Source of the DNA: FEB-12 sp964503315
GTDB lineage: Bacteria > Zixibacteria > MSB-5A5 > GN15 > FEB-12
Direction: 5' to 3'
Assembly: GCA_964503315.1 (NCBI GenBank)
Contig: CAZCZL010000002.1
Coordinates: 1 to 64,000, forward strand
Length of the DNA stretch: 64,000 bases
This document shows, one piece after another, positions 32,380 to 41,602 of this stretch. The position numbers and the translations under genes were made by a program. The stretch's first letter is position 1, and every line of letters begins with the position of its first letter. The notes under the pieces were generated by a model that was given only the letters and a program-made list of their open reading frames with translations, did not search any database and had not been told where the DNA came from.

Positions 32380-33774
32380 TCAGACTTTCCGCTTCCACTT
32401 CACCCCTTGCGGCGTATCCTCCAGTATTATCCCCTTAGCCAGCAGGTCATTGCGGATCTGGTCGGACTTGGCGAAATCCTTCGCTTTTCGGGCATCCTGA
32501 CGTTGCTGGATCAGCGCCTCGATATCGGCATCCAGCATCTCCTCCTGCTTGCGGAACCCAAGCACCGTCTCGAGCCGATCCACCAGCGCCAGAGCGTTAT
32601 CCCGCTCCGATGCCGACAGCTTGTTCTCCGCTTTCAGTTTGTTGATATCCCGGACAAAGTCAAACACCACTCCCAGCGCGCCGGAGATATTCAGGTCGTC
32701 ATCCAGACTCTCTTCGAATCCGGTCTTCGCCTTTTCTATCGCCGCCTGCGCGGTCCCATCCGACTCTCCCCCCGCATACAACTTGAGATTGTCGACAAAA
32801 TCGTTGTACCGGTCAAGCGCGCTCCGCGCTGCATCCAGCCCGTCGAACGTGAAGTTCAACTGCTGACGATAGTGCGTCGAAATGAGCAGATATCGCACCG
32901 CCAGCCCCGGATATCCTTTGTCAATGATATCCCGCAGGGTGAAGAAATTGCCGAGCGATTTCGACATCTTCTTCCCCTCGACTATCAAATGCTCCGAATG
33001 TAGCCAGTATGAGACGAACTTCTCGCCGGTCGCCCCCTCCGACTGGGCGATCTCATTCTCATGGTGCGGGAACATGTTGTCGACCCCGCCCGTGTGAATA
33101 TCGAACGTTCTGCCGAGATACTTCATCGACATCGCGGAGCACTCAAGATGCCATCCCGGTCGACCTTTCCCTATCTCGGTCTCCCAGAACGCGCGGCCAT
33201 CCGCTTCATCCCAGGCCTTCCAGAGAGCGAAGTCCGACACGGAATCCTTCTCGTACTCATCCGCCGCGATACGCGCCCCCGGCTTCAACCCCTGCATATC
33301 CAGATTCGCCAGCTTCCCGTATTCCGGAAATGAACCTATCTTGAAATAATAGTTCCCGTTGATCTGGTACGCATGCCCCTTGGCCTCGAGTTCCTTCACG
33401 ATCTGGACCATCTCAGGAATATGATCAGTCGCCGCGGGATAATATTCCGCCGCCTCGATCCCCAGCGTCTTCATATCCGCGAAAAACGCGTCAATGAATG
33501 GCTTAGTGAATTCCTTGGTAGTGATCCCTTTCGCGTTCGACTCCCGGATGATCTTGTCGTCGATATCCGTCAGGTTCATCACCTGCGTCACCTGGTACCC
33601 CTTGTATTTGAGATACCGACGAAGCAGATCCTCGAACATGTAGGTCCGAAAATTCCCGATATGCGCGAAATTATAGACTGTCGGGCCGCAGGTATACATG
33701 CGAACATGTCCTGGTTCGAGCGATTTAAAATCCTCCGTGCGACGCGTCAGGCTATTCTTAAAACGTAACGCCAT
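32380..33774 (-). CDS. cysS: Cysteinyl-tRNA synthetase
   Basis: The 464-residue class I enzyme charges tRNA-Cys. The zinc and HIGH regions are in YTCGPTVYNFAHIGNFRTYMF (Cys, and the HIGN form of the motif), further zinc ligands are in WHLECSAMS and FPHHENEIAQSE, and the KMSKS loop is KKMSKSLGNFF. The C-terminal helical domain ends with GIILEDTPQGVKWKRK, the usual end of the family. The start is 3 nt after the M42 peptidase stop with AAGGAT upstream, so the two form an operon. No T-box leader is seen. Confidence 0.97.
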   Translation of the reverse strand: MALRFKNSLTRRTEDFKSLEPGHVRMYTCGPTVYNFAHIGNFRTYMFEDLLRRYLKYKGYQVTQVMNLTDIDDKIIRESNAKGITTKEFTKPFIDAFFADMKTLGIEAAEYYPAATDHIPEMVQIVKELEAKGHAYQINGNYYFKIGSFPEYGKLANLDMQGLKPGARIAADEYEKDSVSDFALWKAWDEADGRAFWETEIGKGRPGWHLECSAMSMKYLGRTFDIHTGGVDNMFPHHENEIAQSEGATGEKFVSYWLHSEHLIVEGKKMSKSLGNFFTLRDIIDKGYPGLAVRYLLISTHYRQQLNFTFDGLDAARSALDRYNDFVDNLKLYAGGESDGTAQAAIEKAKTGFEESLDDDLNISGALGVVFDFVRDINKLKAENKLSASERDNALALVDRLETVLGFRKQEEMLDADIEALIQQRQDARKAKDFAKSDQIRNDLLAKGIILEDTPQGVKWKRKV

Positions 33775-33777
33775 TGC

Positions 33778-34854
33778 TTATCCTTCGGTCAGTGACTTGA
33801 CCGTCCGGCTATCCAGCTTCTTGATCAACTCGACCACCAGCTTGATGGTGGTCTCGTAGTCATCGCGATGAAGCATCGCGTTGTGGCTGTGGATATATCG
33901 TACCGGCGGTCCGATTACGATTGCCGGGACACCGAGCCTGCTGATATGTATCCGCGAGCCATCGGTTGCCCCTCTCTCCATAGTGGTCAGATGGATCGGC
34001 AGTTTGGCTTTTGCCGCGGTATCGATCACCATATCCCGCAGTTTCAGGTTCGGGATCATCAGTGCGTCGTACAGCAGTACCGCCGCGCCACCGCCCAGCC
34101 GCTCCGCCTTTTTGGTCGACTCCGGCGGAACATCGAGCGCGATACCAGTGTCGACCACAATACAGACATCCGGTTCCGCCAGATGCGCCAGCGTATGGGC
34201 GCCGCGACACCCGACCTCTTCCTGCACCGATCCGGCGCCAAGGTAAGTGTTCGGATGTTTTATCTTCTTCAAGCGGCGGGCCACTTCGATCACGATCGCG
34301 CATGCGACCCGATTGTCGAACGCCTTCGCCATATAAACTTTCTGATTCCCCAGGATCGTGAACTGCGAATCCGGGATGATCGGGTCACCCAGCTTGATCC
34401 CCAGCTTCTTCTTTACATCGAACTTCTGCACGACGCCGACATCGATGAACATATCCTTGATCTCAAGGACCTTTTCGCGCTGGCTCTGCTCCAGAATATG
34501 CGGCGGTCGGGAACCGACCACGCCGATCACCGGTCCCTTGGACGTGATGATCCGCATCCGCTGGCCGAGCGCCACATGCCCCCACCATCCACCCAGCGGG
34601 AGAAACTTGATATACCCGTCGTCCGTGATCTCTTTCACCATGAAGCCGATCTCATCCATATGACCGACCACCATCACCCGCGGGTTGGCGGCGCTCCCCG
34701 GTTGTACCCCCATGATCGACCCCATCTTGTCGTATTGGATCTCTTTGGAGGTCGCTTTCAGTTCTCGCGCCATGATCTTGCGGACTTCGTTCTCGTACCC
34801 CGAGACGCCGTTCGCTTCGGTTAGCTCTTTGAGCAGCAGTTCTGATGAATCCAC
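33778..34854 (-). CDS. M42 family metallo-aminopeptidase
   Basis: The 358-residue cytoplasmic enzyme belongs to the M42 group (FrvX, tetrahedral aminopeptidase), which forms a 12-subunit shell and trims peptides. Metal ligands are in VVGHMDEIGF, KAFDNRVACAIVIE, SVQEEVGCRGA (with the catalytic Glu pair), VVDTGIALD and YIHSHNAMLH. All are present. The start is a GTG with GAGG seven bases before it; a putative promoter TAGACG-17-TATATT lies around 34918-34946, and a terminator hairpin of the preceding operon sits in the leader. Followed after 3 nt by cysS. Confidence 0.92.
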   Translation of the reverse strand: MDSSELLLKELTEANGVSGYENEVRKIMARELKATSKEIQYDKMGSIMGVQPGSAANPRVMVVGHMDEIGFMVKEITDDGYIKFLPLGGWWGHVALGQRMRIITSKGPVIGVVGSRPPHILEQSQREKVLEIKDMFIDVGVVQKFDVKKKLGIKLGDPIIPDSQFTILGNQKVYMAKAFDNRVACAIVIEVARRLKKIKHPNTYLGAGSVQEEVGCRGAHTLAHLAEPDVCIVVDTGIALDVPPESTKKAERLGGGAAVLLYDALMIPNLKLRDMVIDTAAKAKLPIHLTTMERGATDGSRIHISRLGVPAIVIGPPVRYIHSHNAMLHRDDYETTIKLVVELIKKLDSRTVKSLTEG

Positions 34855-34888
34855 GGTTCTACCTCAACAGTTGTTCTGATTACGTACC

Positions 34889-34910
34889 AAAAAGGCCGGC
34901 CCGAGGCCGG
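34889..34910 (-). terminator. Intrinsic terminator after the ruvC-to-HAD operon
   Basis: On the minus strand CCGGCC-TCG-GGCCGG then CCTTTTTGG, 39 nt past the HAD stop. The same hairpin would be near the 5' end of the M42-cysS transcript. Confidence 0.65.
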
Positions 34911-34948
34911 GAAACGCTAATATAGAACTCTAAGTCCTTGTCGTCTAC

Positions 34949-35686
34949 CTAATTTTGAAGGTGCTCGAATAGCTCGGAAAGGCTATTGACCACCCTCGAG
35001 TCGGCAGGCATGGTGGCAGGATACTCTCTCCCCTCTTTACGCTTCAATATCGCCGGCATCCCGATTCCGTTCGGACCGGTGATATCTTCAATATACCGAT
35101 CCCCGATATACACACACTCCTCCGGCCTGAATCCGGCCATCTCAGCGGCCTTGCGGAAGATATCCGGATGCGGTTTCCGCAGGCGGAAGGTCGAACTGAA
35201 AATCGCAAAATCCAGAAACGGCTCTATCCCGAATTTCGCCAGCTCATACCGATGTACCCTCTCCGGAAAGACCGTATTCGATATCAGCCCGATCTTGGAG
35301 TAGGTCTGGCGAAGTTTTTCCAGCGTCTCCAGCGTGTCGTCATAGATGAACAGCAACGTATCGACCGGCTTGTAATACGCATCGAAAAACCGATCGACAA
35401 AATCGGGCGTCACATAATCCGTATACGCCCGAAGCATCTCCGCCGCCACCTCCGGAACATCCCACTCCACCAGCGTCTCGGTGGCACGCTTCCGGTACGA
35501 AGTTTTCGCCTCCTCGAACATCCGGTGAAACTCGACCGGGTCGGGTATCCGATACCCATGCTCCAGCAAAAAACCATGCGCGTTATGCGCGCACAAAACG
35601 TTCAACTCATCCCACGATACCGCCTCATACTCGATAAGGGTCGAGCCGAGGTCGAAAATGATCGCCTTGGGATTCAACTTCTCCAT
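34949..35686 (-). CDS. HAD superfamily hydrolase
   Basis: A 245-residue phosphatase-like protein with HAD motifs: AIIFDLGSTLIEY (motif I, with Gly at the position of the usual second Asp, a common FDLG variant), IGLISNTVFPE (motif II), RLRKPHPDIFRKAAE with the motif III Lys, and VYIGDRYIEDITGPNGIGM (motif IV). A helical cap of about 100 residues lies between motifs I and II, as in subclass IA. Substrate unknown. It is the last gene of the ruvC operon, 4 nt from ddl, and ends before a terminator. Confidence 0.88.
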   Translation of the reverse strand: MEKLNPKAIIFDLGSTLIEYEAVSWDELNVLCAHNAHGFLLEHGYRIPDPVEFHRMFEEAKTSYRKRATETLVEWDVPEVAAEMLRAYTDYVTPDFVDRFFDAYYKPVDTLLFIYDDTLETLEKLRQTYSKIGLISNTVFPERVHRYELAKFGIEPFLDFAIFSSTFRLRKPHPDIFRKAAEMAGFRPEECVYIGDRYIEDITGPNGIGMPAILKRKEGREYPATMPADSRVVNSLSELFEHLQN

Positions 35687-35690
35687 TTCA

Positions 35691-36704
35691 CTACTTTCGC
35701 GTCGCCGACTGAATGATTCTCTCTATCAACTGGTCAAAACTGAGCCCGACACATTTCGCCGCCATTGGAGCCAAAGAGAGGTTGGTCATCCCCGGCAGCG
35801 TATTTATCTCAAGGCAGTAGTACCTGTTGTCCGGCGCCAAAATGAAATCAACTCTCGCCAGTCCCGATGCCCCCACTACCTCAAACGCCTTCACCGCGTC
35901 CTGCTGTATCTTCCTCGCGATCGACTCATCTATCTCCGCCGGTGCAATATACTCCGACATCCCTTTGGTGTACTTCGCATGATAATCGTAGAGTTCGTTT
36001 TTCGGCCTGATTTCCACAACCGGAAGCGCTTCGCCATCTAAAACCGAGACCGTCAACTCCCGTCCTTCGATAAACTGCTCGACCAGTATCCGCTTCCCCT
36101 CCTTGGCCGCCGCGCGAAGCGCCGGAATGATCTGCTCTTCCTTGTGTACTTTAGTCAGCCCGACTGTCGAGCCGCCATCATTTGGCTTAATAATGACAGG
36201 GAAACGGAATCTTTCTCTGATAGCCGCGGCGGCTCTTTCTTCACATGCCTCGCCCGTGTATTTGACCAACAACCACTCCGGTGTCGGTATCTGCTCGCTC
36301 TCAAACAGACGTTTGGAGATCGCCTTGTTCATGGCGATCGCCGAAGCCGCCATATCCGACCCTGTGTATTTCACACCTGCCAGATCCAACAACGATTGGA
36401 TCGTCCCATTCTCACCTGCCCCGCCATGCAGCCCCAGCACAACCATGTCGATCTTCGCGACTTCGGGAGTGGCCAGCGCTACCGCCAAAGTTTTGTTCGG
36501 ATCCGCCACCGGCACATGCGGCTGGTTATCAGGCAGCAGGTCGTTGAATTCCCCATTGGCGCCGACCAGCAGCCGCCCACCTGACGGGTCTATCGCCGTC
36601 ACCGTATGCCCAAGCCGTACTAGCGCCTCATAGATCGCTTTCCCCGAATTGAGCGAGACCTGATTCTCCGAAGAGTTCCCCCCCGCCAGCAACAATACCC
36701 GCAT
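35691..36704 (-). CDS. ddl: D-alanine--D-alanine ligase
   Basis: The ATP-grasp enzyme joins two D-alanines for peptidoglycan precursors. The 337 residues show LLAGGNSSENQVSLNSG (family start usually GGxSsEheVSl), LGLHGGAGENGTIQ, KPNDGGSTVGLTKV (ATP-binding loop), LVEQFIEGRELTVSVL and the metal-binding end FILAPDNRYYCLEINTLPGMT. All blocks are intact. It overlaps the DedA gene by one base and has AAGGAA upstream. It lies in the long minus-strand operon between dedA and the HAD gene. Confidence 0.95.
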   Translation of the reverse strand: MRVLLLAGGNSSENQVSLNSGKAIYEALVRLGHTVTAIDPSGGRLLVGANGEFNDLLPDNQPHVPVADPNKTLAVALATPEVAKIDMVVLGLHGGAGENGTIQSLLDLAGVKYTGSDMAASAIAMNKAISKRLFESEQIPTPEWLLVKYTGEACEERAAAAIRERFRFPVIIKPNDGGSTVGLTKVHKEEQIIPALRAAAKEGKRILVEQFIEGRELTVSVLDGEALPVVEIRPKNELYDYHAKYTKGMSEYIAPAEIDESIARKIQQDAVKAFEVVGASGLARVDFILAPDNRYYCLEINTLPGMTNLSLAPMAAKCVGLSFDQLIERIIQSATRK

Positions 36705-37333
36705 TAGTGTTTCCTTGCCCTGTACCGTTTTATTCGACGCCAGACGAACAACCCTATCAACAGCCCGACTATCGGCCAGACAATGATGTTATACGTCCGG
36801 ACATACTGCTCAATCAAGCTAAAGTTCTCTACCAGTTTTATCGCCAGCGTGACCAACAAACCTGTGAAAATTATGTAGGAAACCAGCGAATAAAAGAACA
36901 TTCTGACCGGATAGTAATGAGCTATCCCCGCCGCGATCGCAAGCGCCGACCGAAGCCCCAGAATAAACCTCGATGATACCAGTATCAGCCCCCCGTAATT
37001 TTCCAGTCGATGCTCCATCCGGGTGACGTCGTCTATCCCAAACCACCGATAATTTTTCCGGATAACAAACTCCCGCCCATAATGTCGCCCAACATAGTAC
37101 AAGAGCATCACCGAGGACATCCCCCCCGTCAGCACTACCGCGACTGTAATCGTCAGGTCAAGTCTATGCAGCGCTACCAGCCCCCCCGCCGCTAAGATGA
37201 ACGTATCTCCCGGAAATGGCGGCACGATATTCTCAATAAAGCAGGCGGCGAAAAGCACCGCATATACCCAGACAGGGCCATACACAAAGATCTGGTCGAG
37301 AAAGTCGTTAAGTCCGGCGAGGCTTTCATTCAT
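36704..37333 (-). CDS. DedA family membrane protein
   Basis: The 209-residue inner-membrane protein belongs to the DedA/SNARE-associated (VTT) group, some members of which flip undecaprenyl phosphate or phosphatidylethanolamine. Diagnostic segments are ENIVPPFPGDTFILAAGGL with the reentrant-loop Glu and Asp, YYVGRHYGREFV, and SSRFILGLRSALAIAAGIAHY with the conserved Arg. About four to five spans. It sits next to ddl and the isoprenoid genes ispD and ispF, which makes a role in undecaprenyl phosphate handling plausible but unproven. Overlaps ispF by 8 nt. Confidence 0.9.
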   Translation of the reverse strand: MNESLAGLNDFLDQIFVYGPVWVYAVLFAACFIENIVPPFPGDTFILAAGGLVALHRLDLTITVAVVLTGGMSSVMLLYYVGRHYGREFVIRKNYRWFGIDDVTRMEHRLENYGGLILVSSRFILGLRSALAIAAGIAHYYPVRMFFYSLVSYIIFTGLLVTLAIKLVENFSLIEQYVRTYNIIVWPIVGLLIGLFVWRRIKRYRARKH

Positions 37334-37814
37334 GGTCAGCTATCAGGCAGACCGCCGATGCGGCGATCCCTTCCTCTCGTCCGATCGCCCCCAGCCCTTC
37401 GCATGTCGTCGCCTTTATTCCAATCCGATCGGGCGGAATCCCCAGTACATCCGCTATTCGCGCTTTCATCGCCGGTATATACGACGCGATCTTCGGCTTC
37501 TCCGCCATCACCACTGAGTCGATATTGATAATTTGCGAATATCCAGCCTTCGCAATAAGACGCTTCACTTCCGCCAGCAACGCCAGCGAATCGGCATCCT
37601 TGAATTTCGGCTCCGAGGGCGGGAAGTGGTGCCCGATATCCGCCAGCCCCGCCGCCCCCAACAACGCGTCACAGATCGCGTGCAACAGCACATCAGCATC
37701 CGAGTGGCCCAACAATCCGCGTTCGTGCTCTATGGTCACTCCGCCGATCACCAGTCGACGTCCCTCCGCGAACCGATGTATGTCAAATCCTTGACCGATC
37801 CTAATCCTGCTCAT
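37326..37814 (-). CDS. ispF: 2-C-methyl-D-erythritol 2,4-cyclodiphosphate synthase
   Basis: The 162-residue enzyme forms the cyclic diphosphate in the non-mevalonate isoprenoid pathway. Zinc ligands are visible in GQGFDIHRF (Asp and His) and in LGHSDADVLLHAICDALLGAA, and the partner loop DIGHHFPPSE follows. The end, GIKATTCEGLGAIGREEGIAA, is typical. It overlaps ispD by 14 nt, so the two successive pathway enzymes are made together. Confidence 0.97.
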   Translation of the reverse strand: MSRIRIGQGFDIHRFAEGRRLVIGGVTIEHERGLLGHSDADVLLHAICDALLGAAGLADIGHHFPPSEPKFKDADSLALLAEVKRLIAKAGYSQIINIDSVVMAEKPKIASYIPAMKARIADVLGIPPDRIGIKATTCEGLGAIGREEGIAASAVCLIADHE

Positions 37815-38490
37815 ACATCTCCTGCTCCAGCATGACTTCCACCATCAGCAGATCATCCGGCGTCGTCACTTTAATATTCGGTCCGGTGGGGGTTACCACA
37901 TGCACTCCGATACCGCGCATCTCCACCAGCGACGCGTCGTCTGTGACCGAACTCTGATGCTCCTGGTGCGCCGACAGTATCGTCTCATACTTGAACACCT
38001 GGGGAGTCTGCGCGAGATACAGTTTCCGACGATCCAATGTCGCCACCACTACCGCATCCTCAACCCGTTTGACGGTGTCCGTGATCGGAACCGCCAACAT
38101 CGCCGCTTCATGCTCGCGGGCGCAGTCGACGACACAATCGATGTCGGTCGGTAGAACAAGCGGACGCGCGCCATCGTGGATAGCCACCAATTCTGTATTC
38201 GATGGCAGCGCCTGCAGACCCATTAGCACTGATTCCTGCCGCGTCTCGCCCCCCGACACGATCTTATACACTTTTTCAAAATGAAATGGATCGACCACAT
38301 TGTCGCCGGTGAACATCAGGTAGTCCGCCGACACCACGACCACGATCCGGTCGATATTGGCCGCCTCCTCAAATCGACTGATAGTCCAGGCCAGGAGCGG
38401 ACGTCCGCACACTGTGACAAACTGCTTGGGTATCTCTCCCCCGAATCGGGTCGATTGTCCTGCGGCTACGATCAAGGCGGCGGTACTCAT
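37801..38490 (-). CDS. ispD: 2-C-methyl-D-erythritol 4-phosphate cytidylyltransferase
   Basis: The 229-residue enzyme makes CDP-methylerythritol. The CTP loop AALIVAAGQSTRFGGEIPKQF has the Arg and Lys of the family, followed by SGGETRQESVLMGLQ, VAIHDGARPLV, the catalytic segment TDTVKRV, and LYLAQTPQVF. Normal length. It is upstream of ispF with a 14-nt overlap and 41 nt downstream of queA in the same direction. Confidence 0.96.
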   Translation of the reverse strand: MSTAALIVAAGQSTRFGGEIPKQFVTVCGRPLLAWTISRFEEAANIDRIVVVVSADYLMFTGDNVVDPFHFEKVYKIVSGGETRQESVLMGLQALPSNTELVAIHDGARPLVLPTDIDCVVDCAREHEAAMLAVPITDTVKRVEDAVVVATLDRRKLYLAQTPQVFKYETILSAHQEHQSSVTDDASLVEMRGIGVHVVTPTGPNIKVTTPDDLLMVEVMLEQEMYEQD

Positions 38491-38531
38491 GGCGTCGAAT
38501 ATAGCTGTCTCAAAACTGCCACAAAAGAGGA

Positions 38532-39572
38532 TTATAGGATCAGCATGGCATCGCCATAGCTGTAGAATCGATACTCATTGGCGATTGCTTCCCGGTATGC
38601 CTTGAGAATAAGTTCACGTCCCGCGAAGGCTGACACCAGTATCAACAGCGACGATTTAGGCAGATGGAAATTGGTCAGCAGATGGTCGGTCACGGTAAAC
38701 CTGAACCCCGGCCGAATATATAACGACACTTGGCCCGCAAACGGCTTGATCCCCGCTTCTGTGCGTCCAGCCGACTCCAGCGTCCGGACCGATGTGGTCC
38801 CCACCACCCAAACTTTCTTCCCCGCGTTCCATATCTGCTGAAGCTGTGCGGATGCCTCCGCCGTCAGCTCCGCATACTCCGGGTCAACCGAATGATCTTC
38901 GATCTTTTCTGCCTTCACCGGCTTAAACGTCCCCGGCCCAACATGCAACGTCAACTGGATCAGCTTGACCCCGCGCTCAATCAGGCTGTCGGTTATCCCC
39001 TGCGAGAAGTGGAACCCAGCCGTCGGCGCCGCGACTGCCCCCTCTTTCTCGGCATCCGCAAAGATCGTCTGGTACCGCCGCACATCCGCATCCGTATCCT
39101 CCCGATCGATATAGTGCGGAAGCGGAATATGCCCAGCCTCGGCGATCACCTTGCGACAAGCCGAGCGACTTGAAAAACCGACCCGCCACTTCCCATCCCC
39201 GAACTCTTCCAGCAGCTCAACCGAGCCCGCCTCCCCAAACAGAATCTTCTCTCCAACCTTAACCTTCCTCGAGGGCGACACCAGCGCGTCCCATACCCTA
39301 CCTTCGCTCTCCGGCAATGTCCTGACTAGAAAGACCTCCACCCGCGCCCCGGTCGCGCGATTCCCCCACAGTCTCGCTTTAAACACCTTCGTGTTGTTCA
39401 CCACCAACCCATCACCCAGCGCGATATAGTCGGTTATCTCACTGAACTTGTGGTGGCTTATGGCGCCGGAATTCCTGTCTACTACCATCAAGCGGGACAT
39501 CCCTCTTTTGGATGGCGGCTCCTGTGCGATCAAATGCGGCGGAAGGTGATAGTCGAAGAGCGAAGTTTCCAT
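38532..39572 (-). CDS. queA: S-adenosylmethionine:tRNA ribosyltransferase-isomerase
   Basis: The 346-residue enzyme moves the ribosyl part of S-adenosylmethionine to preQ1 at tRNA position 34, giving epoxyqueuosine. Family blocks: FDYHLPPHLIAQEPPSKRGMSRLMV at the start, VNNTKVFKARLWG, IPLPHYI, VAAPTAGFHFS, LTLHVGPGTFKPV and the end NFHLPKSSLLILVSAFAGRE. Together with queT at 54742 this shows queuosine modification in the host. It lies in the ruvC operon after a small hypothetical gene. Confidence 0.97.
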   Translation of the reverse strand: METSLFDYHLPPHLIAQEPPSKRGMSRLMVVDRNSGAISHHKFSEITDYIALGDGLVVNNTKVFKARLWGNRATGARVEVFLVRTLPESEGRVWDALVSPSRKVKVGEKILFGEAGSVELLEEFGDGKWRVGFSSRSACRKVIAEAGHIPLPHYIDREDTDADVRRYQTIFADAEKEGAVAAPTAGFHFSQGITDSLIERGVKLIQLTLHVGPGTFKPVKAEKIEDHSVDPEYAELTAEASAQLQQIWNAGKKVWVVGTTSVRTLESAGRTEAGIKPFAGQVSLYIRPGFRFTVTDHLLTNFHLPKSSLLILVSAFAGRELILKAYREAIANEYRFYSYGDAMLIL

Positions 39573-39600
39573 TGAGTCTGCCCGTGTGGCTTTGCAATGC

Positions 39601-39897
39601 CTACCGGGACTTAAAGGTCGTCAGGCGGTCGATCCAGATCTGGGTCAGCGATGTCTGCTCGGAAGTCAGTGATACCGGCAAGGGTTCACCCTTGAGGTAT
39701 CCATCCAGCGCCTCCAGCGCGTTCCGTGTATCTTCAACAGTGAGTGTGATACCCGCGTCATTTTTCAATTTGTCCCGAAACCTGATCGTCTCCGTCAGCA
39801 GCATTCCTACCACTCCGGTCGGATCATTCTCCCGGTCGAACATCTGTTCCCCGAGCGATTTCATCAACAGGGCGAAGGCATCATCTGAATTCGGCAT
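39601..39897 (-). CDS. Small conserved-type protein of unknown function
   Basis: A 98-residue, mainly helical acidic protein (opens MPNSDDAFALLMKSLGEQMF) with no signal peptide, no cysteines and no recognised motif. It lies between ruvB and queA in the same direction, with gaps of 29 and 28 nt, so it is probably translated as part of the operon. Its position next to RuvB is not enough to assign a repair role. Confidence 0.7.
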   Translation of the reverse strand: MPNSDDAFALLMKSLGEQMFDRENDPTGVVGMLLTETIRFRDKLKNDAGITLTVEDTRNALEALDGYLKGEPLPVSLTSEQTSLTQIWIDRLTTFKSR

Positions 39898-39926
39898 CTA
39901 TTGCGGCTTTCGTTGTCTGTCTATGC

Positions 39927-40958
39927 TCACTGCTCGAACAGTGATTCCTGGGCGGTCCCCGAGAGCTTTAATCCCAGGTGCTTGGCCGCCTCGTTCGAGG
40001 CCATCCGGCCCCGTTTCGTGCGCTGAATGAATCCTATCTTGAGCAGATACGGTTCCACCATATCCACCAGCGTATCGACCTCTTCATTCAGAGTCGCCGC
40101 CAACGCTTCAATCCCGACCGGACCCCCTTTGTAATACTCGACAATGATCCGTATCAGTTTCCGGTCGAGGTCATCCAGCCCCATCAGATCGATCCCCTCG
40201 GTATCAAGCGCCTTCGCTGCAAGCTCGGGTGATCCGTTCCCATTCCCTTTTACTGCGACATAGTCGCGCACACGACGCAACAGCCTGTTGGCGATACGCG
40301 GCGTCCCACGCGAACGTTGCGCGATCGTCCGCGCCGATTCCTTATCGATTGGCGTATCCAGCAGCGAGGCCGACCGCAGCACGATCGTCTGCAGATCATC
40401 CGGCTCATAGAAATCAATGTGGTAATACAGACCAAACCTATCCCTCAGCGGCGCAGACAGCATCCCCGCTCTCGTCGTCGCGCCAACCAGCGTGAATTTC
40501 TTCAGCGGGACATTGATCACCTTGGCGAATGCTCCTTTGTCCACGACGAAATCAACCTTGAAATCCTCCATCGCTGGATAGATGAATTCCTCGATCACTG
40601 GAGACAGTCGATGAATCTCATCGATAAACAGGATATCCCCCGGATTGAGGTTGGTCAGTATCCCCATCAGATCGCCGGTTCGCTGAAGCGCCGGCCCCGA
40701 GGTCGATATCAACTTCGACCCCATCTCATTCGCGATGATGTGCGCTAGCGTTGTCTTTCCCAGTCCGGGCGGACCATACAGCAGAACATGCTCCACCGGC
40801 TCATTCCGCATCTTGGCGGCATGCAGCAGTACCTGGAGTTTCTCCTTCAACTCTCGCTGCCCGATATACTCATTAAGCGTTCGCGGACGAAGGGTGAACT
40901 GGAGTATATCTTCTTCCGGCGTTATCGGCGCGCCGGAGACAATTCGCTCTCTGGCCAT
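39927..40958 (-). CDS. ruvB: Holliday junction branch migration ATPase RuvB
   Basis: The 343-residue AAA+ motor drives branch migration with RuvA. Walker A is YGPPGLGKTTLAHIIANEM, Walker B LFIDEIHRL, sensor 1 VGATTRAGMLSAPLRDRFG with the arginine finger, and the C-terminal winged-helix domain ends with GFIQRTKRGRMASNEAAKHL. It follows ruvA directly, sharing one base. The gene set ruvC-ruvA-ruvB is complete here. Confidence 0.98.
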   Translation of the reverse strand: MARERIVSGAPITPEEDILQFTLRPRTLNEYIGQRELKEKLQVLLHAAKMRNEPVEHVLLYGPPGLGKTTLAHIIANEMGSKLISTSGPALQRTGDLMGILTNLNPGDILFIDEIHRLSPVIEEFIYPAMEDFKVDFVVDKGAFAKVINVPLKKFTLVGATTRAGMLSAPLRDRFGLYYHIDFYEPDDLQTIVLRSASLLDTPIDKESARTIAQRSRGTPRIANRLLRRVRDYVAVKGNGNGSPELAAKALDTEGIDLMGLDDLDRKLIRIIVEYYKGGPVGIEALAATLNEEVDTLVDMVEPYLLKIGFIQRTKRGRMASNEAAKHLGLKLSGTAQESLFEQ

Positions 40959-41602
40959 TACGAGCCTGCTTTCACTTCACGCTCATTGCGGAACATGATG
41001 GTAATCAGATCCTCCACGCGGTCGATCTTTGGATTCGCTTTAATCGCCGCCTGGATCATCGCCTGCGCTTCAACTCGCGAATACTGCAACTGCGTCAGTA
41101 TCTCCATCGCTTCATCCATGAACGGCGTCGTCGATGGCTCCGGTCGTGCCAACGGTTCTTCCGTCCGTGACAGCGCGAACTTGGTGGTTTTCCCATGCAA
41201 TTCAGCGATTATCTTCTCCGACAGCCTCTTCCCTACTCCAGGCAAACGCGACAGCGCCGACGTATCTTTCATCTCGATTGCCGACGCGATATCCCGTATC
41301 GGGAGGATCAGCGATTTCAACGCCTTCCTTACCCCGAGACCGGACACTTGCGTCAGGAGCGAGAAGAACTCCCGGTCTAGCGGATCTGTGAACCCAACCA
41401 ATCGCGGATATTCGTTCGATTTCTTATCTCCCGCCTCAATGAAGTAGATCGTCTCGAATGACACCTCTTTGCCGATCGCGGTATCTTTCAACCGTTCGGC
41501 CAGCGCCGACGGTATCATCACCTCATACGATAGTCCGGACACCTCCACCAGCGCGGACGCGTCCCCGACCGAGATCAATTCTCCCCGTATCCGGCTTATC
41601 AT
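40958..41602 (-). CDS. ruvA: Holliday junction DNA-binding protein RuvA
   Basis: The 214-residue protein binds four-way junctions as a tetramer and holds RuvB rings. The N-terminal OB domain opens MISRIRGELISVGDASALVEV; two helix-hairpin-helix motifs lie in LLTQVSGLGVRKALKSL and LSRLPGVGKRLSEKIIAEL; the C-terminal domain (residues about 155-214) contacts RuvB. It overlaps ruvC by 4 nt and ruvB by 1 nt. Confidence 0.97.
   Translation of the reverse strand: MISRIRGELISVGDASALVEVSGLSYEVMIPSALAERLKDTAIGKEVSFETIYFIEAGDKKSNEYPRLVGFTDPLDREFFSLLTQVSGLGVRKALKSLILPIRDIASAIEMKDTSALSRLPGVGKRLSEKIIAELHGKTTKFALSRTEEPLARPEPSTTPFMDEAMEILTQLQYSRVEAQAMIQAAIKANPKIDRVEDLITIMFRNEREVKAGS

Noticed and set aside
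33775..34948. T-box leader for cysS
   Set aside because: cysS follows the M42 gene by 3 nt, and no T-box specifier or antiterminator sequence is visible before either gene.
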